From positions 1 through 5,496 of the forward strand of contig CAMLGO010000061.1 of assembly GCA_946479665.1 (NCBI GenBank): 5,496 nucleotides of DNA. Reading direction: 5' to 3'. The stretch is from an uncultured Candidatus Saccharibacteria bacterium. Lineage in GTDB: Bacteria; Patescibacteria; Saccharimonadia; Saccharimonadales; UBA6022. The position numbers were made by a program, and so were the translations under genes. Position 1 is the first letter of the stretch. Each line of letters opens with the position of its first letter. Below the pieces are notes generated by a model. That model did no database searches and was not told the origin of the DNA. It was given only the letters and a program-made list of their open reading frames with translations. Shown here piece by piece: positions 1 through 5,452 of the stretch.

Positions 1-413
1 ATACCACGCGTATCATCCTTGTCACCCTCAAAAGCCGCTCCCTTCATGGCGTTCGCAAGGTCAAGCGCATGTACAAACTCATCATACGCTTTCGTATTAT
101 TGCTAAATGTCTTGGTATTGATGACTGTTTGTAAATAGCCTTCGTAGGTTGTTATTGTACGGCTAGATGGACTTACCGAGATGCGATACGAGCGGAAGTT
201 TTCGTCAGCCACAATTGGCCCGCGTACGGTCATCTGAACGGAATGGTCAGCGCTTGTATTCAGCAGTGACTCACGCCCAACGTCAACCTTCGGCTGACTA
301 TTACCACCCTTAAAGACTGTTTGGCCAAGCGACACAATGGCAGAGATGGCAATGATAATAATGATCACTACTAAAGCGATCGGAATAATTCGTGATAGTT
401 TACCTCGTTGCAT
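1..413 (-). CDS. Single-pass membrane protein of unknown function, N-terminal part (3' end outside window)
   Basis: An open frame starts at the ATG at 413-411 and runs without a stop to the left edge, giving about 137 residues. It begins MQRGKLSRIIPIALVV, with a short basic N-terminus (R3, K5, R8). A strongly hydrophobic Ile/Val/Ala-rich segment follows at about residues 9-30, and then a soluble, mixed alpha/beta-looking part with no cysteines. This predicts an inner-membrane anchor with the bulk of the protein outside the cytoplasm. No lipobox or cleavage site is evident, so the segment is more likely an anchor than a cleaved signal. I do not recognise a catalytic motif and assign no function. 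The start is supported by a near-consensus promoter whose -10 ends 6 nt before the ATG; there is no Shine-Dalgarno. It lies 57 nt downstream of the pilin gene but appears to be transcribed separately. The call as a real gene is firm; the function is unknown. Confidence 0.8.
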   Translation of the reverse strand, partial: MQRGKLSRIIPIALVVIIIIIAISAIVSLGQTVFKGGNSQPKVDVGRESLLNTSADHSVQMTVRGPIVADENFRSYRISVSPSSRTITTYEGYLQTVINTKTFSNNTKAYDEFVHALDLANAMKGAAFEGDKDDTRG

Positions 414-419
414 GTGCCG

Positions 420-448
420 ATTTTATCATTTTTATGACAAAATGTCAA
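420..448 (-). promoter_or_regulatory. Strong sigma70-type promoter of the membrane-protein gene, predicted leaderless
   Basis: On the minus strand there is a perfect -35 TTGACA (448-443), a 17-nt spacer, and a -10 TAAAAT (425-420) preceded by TGA, which is an extended -10 TGn. Only CGGCAC separates the -10 from the ATG at 413. The usual start site, about 7 nt past the -10, is therefore the A of the ATG. No Shine-Dalgarno is present between promoter and gene. The initiation site itself is inferred. Confidence 0.8.
435..447. repeat. Short inverted repeat TGACA-N3-TGTCA overlapping the -35
   Basis: The + strand reads TGACAAAATGTCA, a perfect 5-bp inverted repeat around three bases. It covers five of the six -35 bases and the first part of the spacer of the membrane-gene promoter. 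It could be a repressor site, but because TTGACA itself contributes one arm, chance is a reasonable alternative. It is not a terminator: the stem is short and AT-rich. Confidence 0.35.
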
Positions 449-470
449 TATTACGGACCGTAGATGACAG

Positions 471-1424
471 CTACTGACTGGGGCCAGTTGAGGTTGCGTT
501 ATTTGGAGTGCCATTCCAGAGCCAGCTTGGCGAATCACCATCGGCATAATTTGGAAGGGCCGAACCTTTAGTAACCATGAATTCATCAAACCACAGGGTA
601 TCTCCTGCAGCTACCGTAAGGTTATAGATACCTGCCTGACTAACATAGACGCCTATTGCTGGCGTGTACGTTCCAGTGACTTTCGTCCAGGTATCGGCAG
701 GAATTGAAATGGTTCCCGCCGACCCGCCAGTATAACTACCGTCGGAAACCTTTGAGCCTTCCCAGTAGATAGTTGGAGTGCCGGCTTTGGTTGAGTACAC
801 CCAGAGGGACCACTGTACTTTTTCGCCAGCATTTACCTGCAGGCTATTTGCTGGCGGCCTTGCCATCGCTCCGGTATAACCAGACACTCCCGTGACATCT
901 ACCTTCAGAGAAGTTGGACCACTATGACTGCGGTCCGATGCAATCGACCTTGTTACGGCTATCGGCGATGCACCCGCCTGGCCAAACGCTGCAACACTAG
1001 CGCCGGCAGCATTCGGATTAGCTGCATAATTCGTCACTGCAGCCACCCCGCCGACGCCGTCACCTGGGCAGCCACCTTGCGCCGCTGTAGTGGCAATGTC
1101 GCTCACTTTAAAAGAAAGGTTGCCATTCGTACCGGTAATACAGTAAGTGGAGCCTGTACTTTGGAACTGGTAGCTTGTGCCGGGACTAGCCGGTAGACCC
1201 TTGCCGTTATCAACAGCCGCCTGAGTTAAAGGGTAACTGCCATTTAAGACGTTATCGGCTGCCATCTTTTTAGCGGCAAGCGCAAGATCTGATCTAAGAG
1301 CACTCTCTTTGGCGCGTTGCTGGACGCCGTTGTAGGCCACGATAGTTATCGCTGCCAGGATGCCAATAATAACAATAACAATCAACAGTTCGACGATCGT
1401 GAAGCCAGTTTGTTTTGTTCTCAT
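471..1424 (-). CDS. Type IV pilin-like protein with C-terminal carbohydrate-binding-like adhesin domain
   Basis: This 317-residue protein has a class III signal: MRTKQTG then F8TIVE, with prepilin peptidase cleavage expected after G7, Phe8 as the N-methylated first mature residue and E12 as the conserved Glu5. A hydrophobic helix covers about residues 8-31. A small pilin head follows to about residue 120, with C95 and C119 able to form the usual C-terminal disulfide. A Gly/Ala-rich linker (about 120-131) leads to a second domain at about 131-286. This domain opens TNYAANPNA, is rich in beta strands, Ser/Thr/Gly and Trp (W205, W208, W221, W246), and ends DTLWFDEFMV, resembling CBM4/9-type jelly-roll modules. 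The tail YADGDSPSW...WNGTPNNATSTGP resembles C-termini of phage and actinobacterial surface/tail proteins. Ordinary minor pilins are about half this length. It probably acts outside the cell as a pilus-tip or surface adhesin; the ligand is unknown. The ATG at 1424 is the only start that keeps the full class III signal, and it has its own promoter. Confidence 0.88.
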   Translation of the reverse strand: MRTKQTGFTIVELLIVIVIIGILAAITIVAYNGVQQRAKESALRSDLALAAKKMAADNVLNGSYPLTQAAVDNGKGLPASPGTSYQFQSTGSTYCITGTNGNLSFKVSDIATTAAQGGCPGDGVGGVAAVTNYAANPNAAGASVAAFGQAGASPIAVTRSIASDRSHSGPTSLKVDVTGVSGYTGAMARPPANSLQVNAGEKVQWSLWVYSTKAGTPTIYWEGSKVSDGSYTGGSAGTISIPADTWTKVTGTYTPAIGVYVSQAGIYNLTVAAGDTLWFDEFMVTKGSALPNYADGDSPSWLWNGTPNNATSTGPSQ

Positions 1425-1442
1425 AATCTATTGCAGATTATG
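1422..1442. repeat. Perfect 8-bp inverted repeat spanning the pilin -10 and start codon
   Basis: The arms CATAATCT and AGATTATG are exact reverse complements around five bases (GCAAT on the minus strand). One arm contains the -10 CATAAT and the other contains the ATG. A DNA-binding protein sitting here would cover the -10, the start site and the start codon. Because transcription should begin inside the repeat, the full hairpin would not form in an mRNA from this promoter. An operator is therefore a better reading than an RNA structure. In read-through RNA from dut it could hide the pilin start. Confidence 0.6.
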
Positions 1443-1465
1443 AAGCATGAGCGATATGGGGTCAA
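1437..1465 (-). promoter_or_regulatory. Sigma70-type promoter of the pilin gene
   Basis: The minus strand has -35 TTGACC (1465-1460), a 17-nt spacer, and -10 CATAAT (1442-1437), each matching the consensus at 5 of 6 positions. The -10 ends 12 nt before the ATG at 1424. The predicted start near 1430 leaves a leader of about six nucleotides, too short for a Shine-Dalgarno, and none is seen. The promoter fills the 58-nt gap between dut and the pilin gene, so the pilin can be expressed independently of the polA-dut operon. Confidence 0.72.
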
Positions 1466-1475
1466 GAAAGTGACC
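1460..1475. repeat. Inverted repeat GGTCA-N6-TGACC overlapping the pilin -35
   Basis: The + strand reads ggtca, six bases, tgacc. The left arm overlaps the -35 (1460-1465) and the right arm lies immediately upstream. It is 17 bp from the second inverted repeat at the -10. A five-base arm alone is weak evidence, but the position supports a possible activator or repressor site. No T-run follows, so it is not an intrinsic terminator for dut. Confidence 0.35.
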
Positions 1476-1482
1476 AGAGAGG

Positions 1483-1938
1483 CTACGCAGCTCGCATCGT
1501 AGCACCCGTGCTACCGAAGCCACCATCGCCACGCTCCGTATCGTCAAGCACCGCCACTTCTTCCCAGGCAGCCTGCTCATAACGCGCAAAGATCATCTGG
1601 GCAATGCGCATACCTGGCTCAATAACAAACGGTTCGTTACTAAGGTTAATTACAAGCGCGCCTACCTCACCCCGGTAGTCACTATCAATCGTACCGACAC
1701 CATTCACCATCGTAATGCCATGCTTGCTACTTAGGCCACTGCGAGCTCGTATTTGCGCTTCGTGACCTTCGGGCAGAGCTATCGCGATACCCGTAGGTAT
1801 AACAGCTCGCTCAAGCGGGCCAAGCGCCAGCGGGCCGTCGAGACGCGCATGGAGATCCATTCCGGCCGAGCCGGTCGTCTGATATTGCGGCAGCTGCGTA
1901 TCTTCATGCAGTCGCACAACCTTAATCTGTACACCCAT
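1483..1938 (-). CDS. dut: dUTP diphosphatase (dUTPase)
   Basis: This enzyme hydrolyses dUTP to dUMP and pyrophosphate in the cytoplasm, which keeps uracil out of DNA and supplies dUMP for dTMP synthesis. The 151-residue length is normal for the homotrimeric all-beta dUTPase family, and all five motifs are visible. Motif 1 is SAGMDLHA (24-31). Motif 2 is [11 protein letters not shown] (64-74). Motif 3 is [12 protein letters not shown] (82-93), with the expected catalytic Asp85 and the deoxyribose-selecting Tyr88. Motif 4 is RIAQMIF (111-117). The C-terminal motif 5 is [10 protein letters not shown] (136-145), with Arg136 and the uracil-stacking Phe141. The ATG at 1938 directly follows the polA TAG with no spacing, and a good Shine-Dalgarno lies inside the end of polA, so translation is probably coupled. 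The sequence suggests a bacterial housekeeping enzyme with no sign of truncation. Confidence 0.97.
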   Translation of the reverse strand: MGVQIKVVRLHEDTQLPQYQTTGSAGMDLHARLDGPLALGPLERAVIPTGIAIALPEGHEAQIRARSGLSSKHGITMVNGVGTIDSDYRGEVGALVINLSNEPFVIEPGMRIAQMIFARYEQAAWEEVAVLDDTERGDGGFGSTGATMRAA

Positions 1939-4494
1939 CTACAACTCTCCCCAATTTTTACCGATTGATACATCAACATTTAATTTGATCTTTAGTTCTG
2001 GATAAATATTCTCCATCGTTGTCTGCAAAAGTTCGGCAACCTTGTCGGCATTTTCGATCGGACATTCGATCAAAATACTGTCGTGGATTTGCAGAATTTG
2101 CTCACCAAGATCGCCGAGCTTCTTGTCGACTTCGATCATAGCCATCTTCATAAGATCAGCCTCGGTGCCCTGAATCGGCATATTGGCAGCCGCGCGCTTC
2201 GCACCTTCGCGCACCATGAAATTACTGCTATTTACGTCTGGCGTCGGCCGGCGGCGGCCGAAATACGTCTCGACGTAACCTTCGGATGCAGCTTTTCGTA
2301 ATGTCTCGTCGATGAAGGCACGGATCGGGGCGCGGATCGCAAAATATTGATCAATGAATTCCTTCGCCTGCGTAAAGTTCATGCCAGTAGCGGCTGAGAG
2401 TCCGTGAGGACTCATGCCGTAGAGTACGCCGAAGTTAATCACCTTGGCGTCGCGGCGCTGTGCCTTAGTAACATCATCCATCGGAATGCCGTAGACTTCG
2501 CTGGCGGTTTTAGTATGAATATCAACATCGCCGTTGAAGTCGTTGATCAGCTTCTTGTCGTCAGCCAGGACCGCCGCAAGACGAAGCTCAAATTGTGAAT
2601 AATCGGCACTGACAAATACCTTATCACCCTCTGGAATAAAGGCTTCACGGATTTTGCGGCCGAGCTCGGTGCGCACCGGAATGTTTTGCAAGTTCGGATT
2701 AGTCGATGATAGCCGGCCGGTACTTGCCACATCTTGATTGAACGTCGTATGAACTCGTCCGTGCTCATCAGCTAGTTTTGGCAGCGTATCGATATAGGTA
2801 TTCTTCAGCTTGGCCAGCTCGCGCGTGCGCTCAATGAGTTCAATAATCGGATGCTGCCCCCGCAGCTTGTCGAGTTCTTTTTGGCCGGTACTATAGCTGG
2901 TTTTTCCCTTCTTAATACCGGTCGTCGGCAACTGCAGCTTCGTGAATAATACCTCAGATAGTTGCGCTGGACTGGCAATATTGAACTCGTAGCCAACCAT
3001 TGCATACATTTCTTGTTCAAGCTTGGCATGTTCACCACCAAGCTCATCGCTCATACGTGCCAAAAAGTCTTTATCGATCTTAATGCCGCGGCGCTCCATG
3101 GCAAACAAATGGTATGTGAGCGGAAAATCTAACTCATACGCAATCTTCGCGAGCTTCGGCTCATTTGAAAATACAGCCGTCTGCTCGTCATAAAGCCTCC
3201 AGAATGCCGCTAGGGTCGCAGCCGAGCCAATAACTGGCTCACCGATAAGACCCTCGAGACTACGATCACGCAGCAGTGAATCAATCAAAAAAGCTGCCTG
3301 ATGGATATCGTGCAGTTCGTGGAAGCGCACGTTTATTCCATCGTCAGCCAATTGGTGATAAAGAAGCTTGCTGTCATAGCTAATAACTCTTGTCATTTCG
3401 AGGACGCGCCAGACGCTGCTATCAACTTCACCTATAGGAAGTACGTGCACCGTCTTTGCGTCTGTCGAGAGCCATAGCTGACGAGATTCGGTGTCAAAAT
3501 GAAGCGCGACCGGCCCGTCAACCGATAGCGTCGCTGGCCACGGTGTTGCCGTAAGCGGCGCGAGCGTCGACGGAAGAGAGGTGTCGAATAGACCCGCCTG
3601 ATCAGTGCCCGCTGGCGCCTCGCGCATATGCTTTGGAAGGCGGCGCACCAACGAACTAAATTCAAATTTTTGAAGAATGGCGGCAACGGCCGGAAGATCC
3701 GTGTTCTTCACATCGGCCTTAGCCCAATCGAGTTCAATTGGTGCATCCGTCCAGATGCGCCCCACTTCTTTGCTCATAAATGCCAAGTCCTTGCCGGCCT
3801 CAAGCTTTTTCGCCACAGTCGGCTTGATATCCGCTAGATGTTCGTAGACGTTTTCGAGTGTCGTAAACTCCTGCAGTAGCTGCACGCCCGTCTTCTCACC
3901 AATACCCGGCACGCCTGGTAGGTTATCGGATGAATCACCCTTTAGCGACTTGAGATCGAGAAACTGTTCAACGCCAATGCCATATTTGTTCTCAAAGTAA
4001 TCAACATCAAATTCTTCAATGTTACTCAGGCCATTTTTAAGCGCATACACTTTTGTCTTTGGACCAATAAGCTGCAGCGCATCAAGGTCGCTTGTAAGCA
4101 AACATGTTTCGATTCCCTCTGCCGTCGCCTGCTTGGCAAACGCGCCCAAAATATCATCAGCCTCATAATCATCCAGTTCGTAGAGCGGCCACCCAAATGC
4201 ATCGAGCAGTTCAAATAGCATCGGCAGCTGCGCGTAAAAATCGTCTGGTGCTTTTTTACGACCAGCTTTATATTCAGGGTAAATTTCGCGCCGTTTGCGG
4301 ATATTGGTACCCTTTTTATCCCAGGCAACTGCCACATAGTCAGGCTCGAGCTTTTTAATCAGCTCGATTGCCAGGCTCGCAAACCCGAATACTCCACCGG
4401 TTGGCGTTCCATCCTTGAGACTGAGCCCCGGCATTGCGTAGTAGCCTCTGTAAAAAACTGATTTTCCGTCGATAACTGCCAGGCGTTTTGTCAT
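1939..4494 (-). CDS. polA: DNA polymerase I (5' nuclease plus polymerase, proofreading domain probably inactive)
   Basis: This family A polymerase acts in Okazaki-fragment processing and repair gap filling. Its 851 residues compare with about 830-930 for the family. The 5'-nuclease domain (about 1-290) has VIDGKSVFYR with Asp9, YPEYKAGR (72-79), EADD (111-114), TSDLDALQL (134-142) and GDSSDNLPGVPGIGEKT (186-202), so it looks active. The 3'-5' exonuclease-like domain (about 325-450) keeps FDTE (333-336). By eye, however, the E. coli D424 position is Leu378 and D501 is about Ala425, so proofreading is probably lost. The polymerase part has STGRLSSTNPNLQNIP (591-606), motif A DYSQFELR (631-638, Asp631), the O helix RRDAKVINFGVLYG (680-693; Arg680, Lys684, Phe688, Tyr692), and motif C IHDS (803-806, Asp805). 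The usual motif C is HDE and motif A usually has Ile where Phe635 is here. It lies 15 nt after the WhiB-type gene, has its own extended -10, and abuts dut. Confidence 0.98.
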   Translation of the reverse strand: MTKRLAVIDGKSVFYRGYYAMPGLSLKDGTPTGGVFGFASLAIELIKKLEPDYVAVAWDKKGTNIRKRREIYPEYKAGRKKAPDDFYAQLPMLFELLDAFGWPLYELDDYEADDILGAFAKQATAEGIETCLLTSDLDALQLIGPKTKVYALKNGLSNIEEFDVDYFENKYGIGVEQFLDLKSLKGDSSDNLPGVPGIGEKTGVQLLQEFTTLENVYEHLADIKPTVAKKLEAGKDLAFMSKEVGRIWTDAPIELDWAKADVKNTDLPAVAAILQKFEFSSLVRRLPKHMREAPAGTDQAGLFDTSLPSTLAPLTATPWPATLSVDGPVALHFDTESRQLWLSTDAKTVHVLPIGEVDSSVWRVLEMTRVISYDSKLLYHQLADDGINVRFHELHDIHQAAFLIDSLLRDRSLEGLIGEPVIGSAATLAAFWRLYDEQTAVFSNEPKLAKIAYELDFPLTYHLFAMERRGIKIDKDFLARMSDELGGEHAKLEQEMYAMVGYEFNIASPAQLSEVLFTKLQLPTTGIKKGKTSYSTGQKELDKLRGQHPIIELIERTRELAKLKNTYIDTLPKLADEHGRVHTTFNQDVASTGRLSSTNPNLQNIPVRTELGRKIREAFIPEGDKVFVSADYSQFELRLAAVLADDKKLINDFNGDVDIHTKTASEVYGIPMDDVTKAQRRDAKVINFGVLYGMSPHGLSAATGMNFTQAKEFIDQYFAIRAPIRAFIDETLRKAASEGYVETYFGRRRPTPDVNSSNFMVREGAKRAAANMPIQGTEADLMKMAMIEVDKKLGDLGEQILQIHDSILIECPIENADKVAELLQTTMENIYPELKIKLNVDVSIGKNWGEL
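1947..1952 (-). promoter_or_regulatory. Shine-Dalgarno of dut within the polA 3' end
   Basis: GGGGAG on the minus strand ends 8 nt before the dut ATG and lies in the last codons of polA (TGG GGA GAG TTG TAG). It is the only clear Shine-Dalgarno in the window. This fits dut being an operon-internal gene that must be initiated or re-initiated by ribosomes on a polycistronic mRNA. Confidence 0.8.
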
Positions 4495-4500
4495 ATATTC

Positions 4501-4529
4501 AGTATACCATCAGGGAGACGATCGGTGAG
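4501..4529 (-). promoter_or_regulatory. Extended -10 promoter of polA, predicted leaderless
   Basis: The minus strand reads TGG TATACT: a -10 at 4506-4501 matching TATAAT at 5 of 6 positions, with an upstream TG extension (4509-4508). GAATAT then separates it from the ATG at 4494. The predicted start is the A of the ATG, the same 6-nt geometry as at the left-hand membrane gene. The -35 region at 4529-4524 (CTCACC, 17-nt spacer) is poor and lies inside the preceding gene, which is tolerable for an extended -10 promoter. There is no Shine-Dalgarno before polA, which supports leaderless translation. Read-through from the upstream gene also remains possible. Confidence 0.6.
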
Positions 4530-5448
4530 CACGGCGGCGCTCGCGCTCGCTCAGACCACCCCAAATACCGTGACGTTCGTCATTCTCCAATGCCGCTTCT
4601 AGACACTGAGAGCGCACGTCGCATGCATCGCAGACCTTCTTTGCGTCTCGTGTCGAACCACCCTTTTCGGGAAAGAAAATTTCTGGGTCAGTCTGAGTAC
4701 ATAAGGCATCTTGCTGCCAATCTAAATCCTCAGCGACAACGCCTCGATTTACTGTTGTCGGCACTCGCTCTTTGAGGAATATGCTACTAATACGCTGCAG
4801 CTCCTTGCTAATCACTACCTCCTCTAGGTCATGAGTCAAGGCAAGTTCAGCTACCGATGCACCTTCTAGCCATTGCGAACTGATGCGCAGCCAGATTTCC
4901 ATGGAAGGTGTGGAAAGGTATTGCGCTACCTGGCGTACACATTCTCGAAGTCTTGCATCATCAAATGTATTAATAAGATCACGACTGGCCGACAATTCAT
5001 CATCAATATATACAGGTGAAGGTAATAGTTCAACAGCTATTTTCAAGGGAATGTATGCACCCGAAAGCTTCCTGCCTAGCTCGTGCGACCGAGTCGCTCG
5101 CTCGGGCAAATAACTTGCTGCTATTTTCCGTGCCATATCGAGCGCCTCTGCTAGGCCTACCTCGCCTAACGTCTCTACTGCTTCGTCGGGATAGCCTGCG
5201 ACATATAGACCGATCGTCGTTTGATACTCCAATGGAAGCTGAGGGAATAATAACTTGAGACGACTAAGATTTGCCAAGCTACTCTCATAACCAAACAAGT
5301 CATGAAGTCGCTGTTCGGTAGAACGCGAAACCGGCTGGGGCGCCTCGGTATGTCCGTGCAGGTATTCTGCCATCCAGTGGGCAGTCGTCTGAGCTTGCTC
5401 CACGAGCGTTACGACTGATTCTTCTTGAATAAGGGATTGTCTTTCCAT
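4510..5448 (-). CDS. WhiB-like Fe-S regulator with long helical N-terminal region
   Basis: The C-terminal 70 residues of this 312-residue protein form a WhiB-type domain: DWQQDALC (C250), VCDAC (C273, C276) and QC (C282), spaced C-X22-C-X2-C-X5-C as expected for a 4Fe-4S cluster. GIWGGLSERERRR (294-306) supplies the G[IV]WGG turn and basic DNA-binding tail. WhiB proteins are small (about 80-130 residues) cytoplasmic transcription factors that sense O2, NO or redox state and commonly bind sigma region 4. Here about 240 residues precede the domain. They look helical, with no membrane segment or signal. Two stretches resemble helix-turn-helix or sigma region 4-like segments: about 70-108 (LPLEYQTTIGLYVAGYPDEA...) and about 185-224 (WLEGASVAELALTHDLEEVV...). 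That resemblance is by eye and uncertain. The ATG at 5448 is the first in frame after a TAA at 5466-5464; no strong Shine-Dalgarno or promoter is seen. The targets are unknown; polA follows after 15 nt. Confidence 0.85.
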   Translation of the reverse strand: MERQSLIQEESVVTLVEQAQTTAHWMAEYLHGHTEAPQPVSRSTEQRLHDLFGYESSLANLSRLKLLFPQLPLEYQTTIGLYVAGYPDEAVETLGEVGLAEALDMARKIAASYLPERATRSHELGRKLSGAYIPLKIAVELLPSPVYIDDELSASRDLINTFDDARLRECVRQVAQYLSTPSMEIWLRISSQWLEGASVAELALTHDLEEVVISKELQRISSIFLKERVPTTVNRGVVAEDLDWQQDALCTQTDPEIFFPEKGGSTRDAKKVCDACDVRSQCLEAALENDERHGIWGGLSERERRRAHRSSP

Positions 5449-5452
5449 GACA

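Noticed and set aside
452..462. Palindrome TACGG-A-CCGTA just past the pilin stop, a possible terminator
   Set aside because: The loop is too small for a stable hairpin and no T-run follows on the minus strand.
924..1196. Plus-strand open frame of about 90 codons inside the pilin gene
   Set aside because: Cys/Arg-rich composition typical of an antisense shadow, no ribosome site, and it lies fully within a well-supported gene.
1460..1475. GGTCA...TGACC as a dut terminator
   Set aside because: A 5-bp stem without a following T-run; its overlap with the pilin -35 makes a promoter-related role more likely.
2244..2261. GC-rich perfect inverted repeat (7-bp arms TCGGCCG / CGGCCGA, 4-nt loop)
   Set aside because: It falls in the conserved FGRRRP segment of PolA, where the Arg, Pro and Gly codons explain it; there is no T-run or other sign of a terminator.
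4026..4337. Second minus-strand open frame of about 100 codons inside polA
   Set aside because: It overlaps the conserved 5'-nuclease domain in another frame, with no recognisable motif and no start signal.
4510..5448. Actinobacterial origin of the whole window because of the WhiB domain
   Set aside because: The pilin N-terminal sequence, moderate GC by eye and PolA style fit Saccharibacteria better; a single WhiB domain can be explained by transfer or an inherited family.
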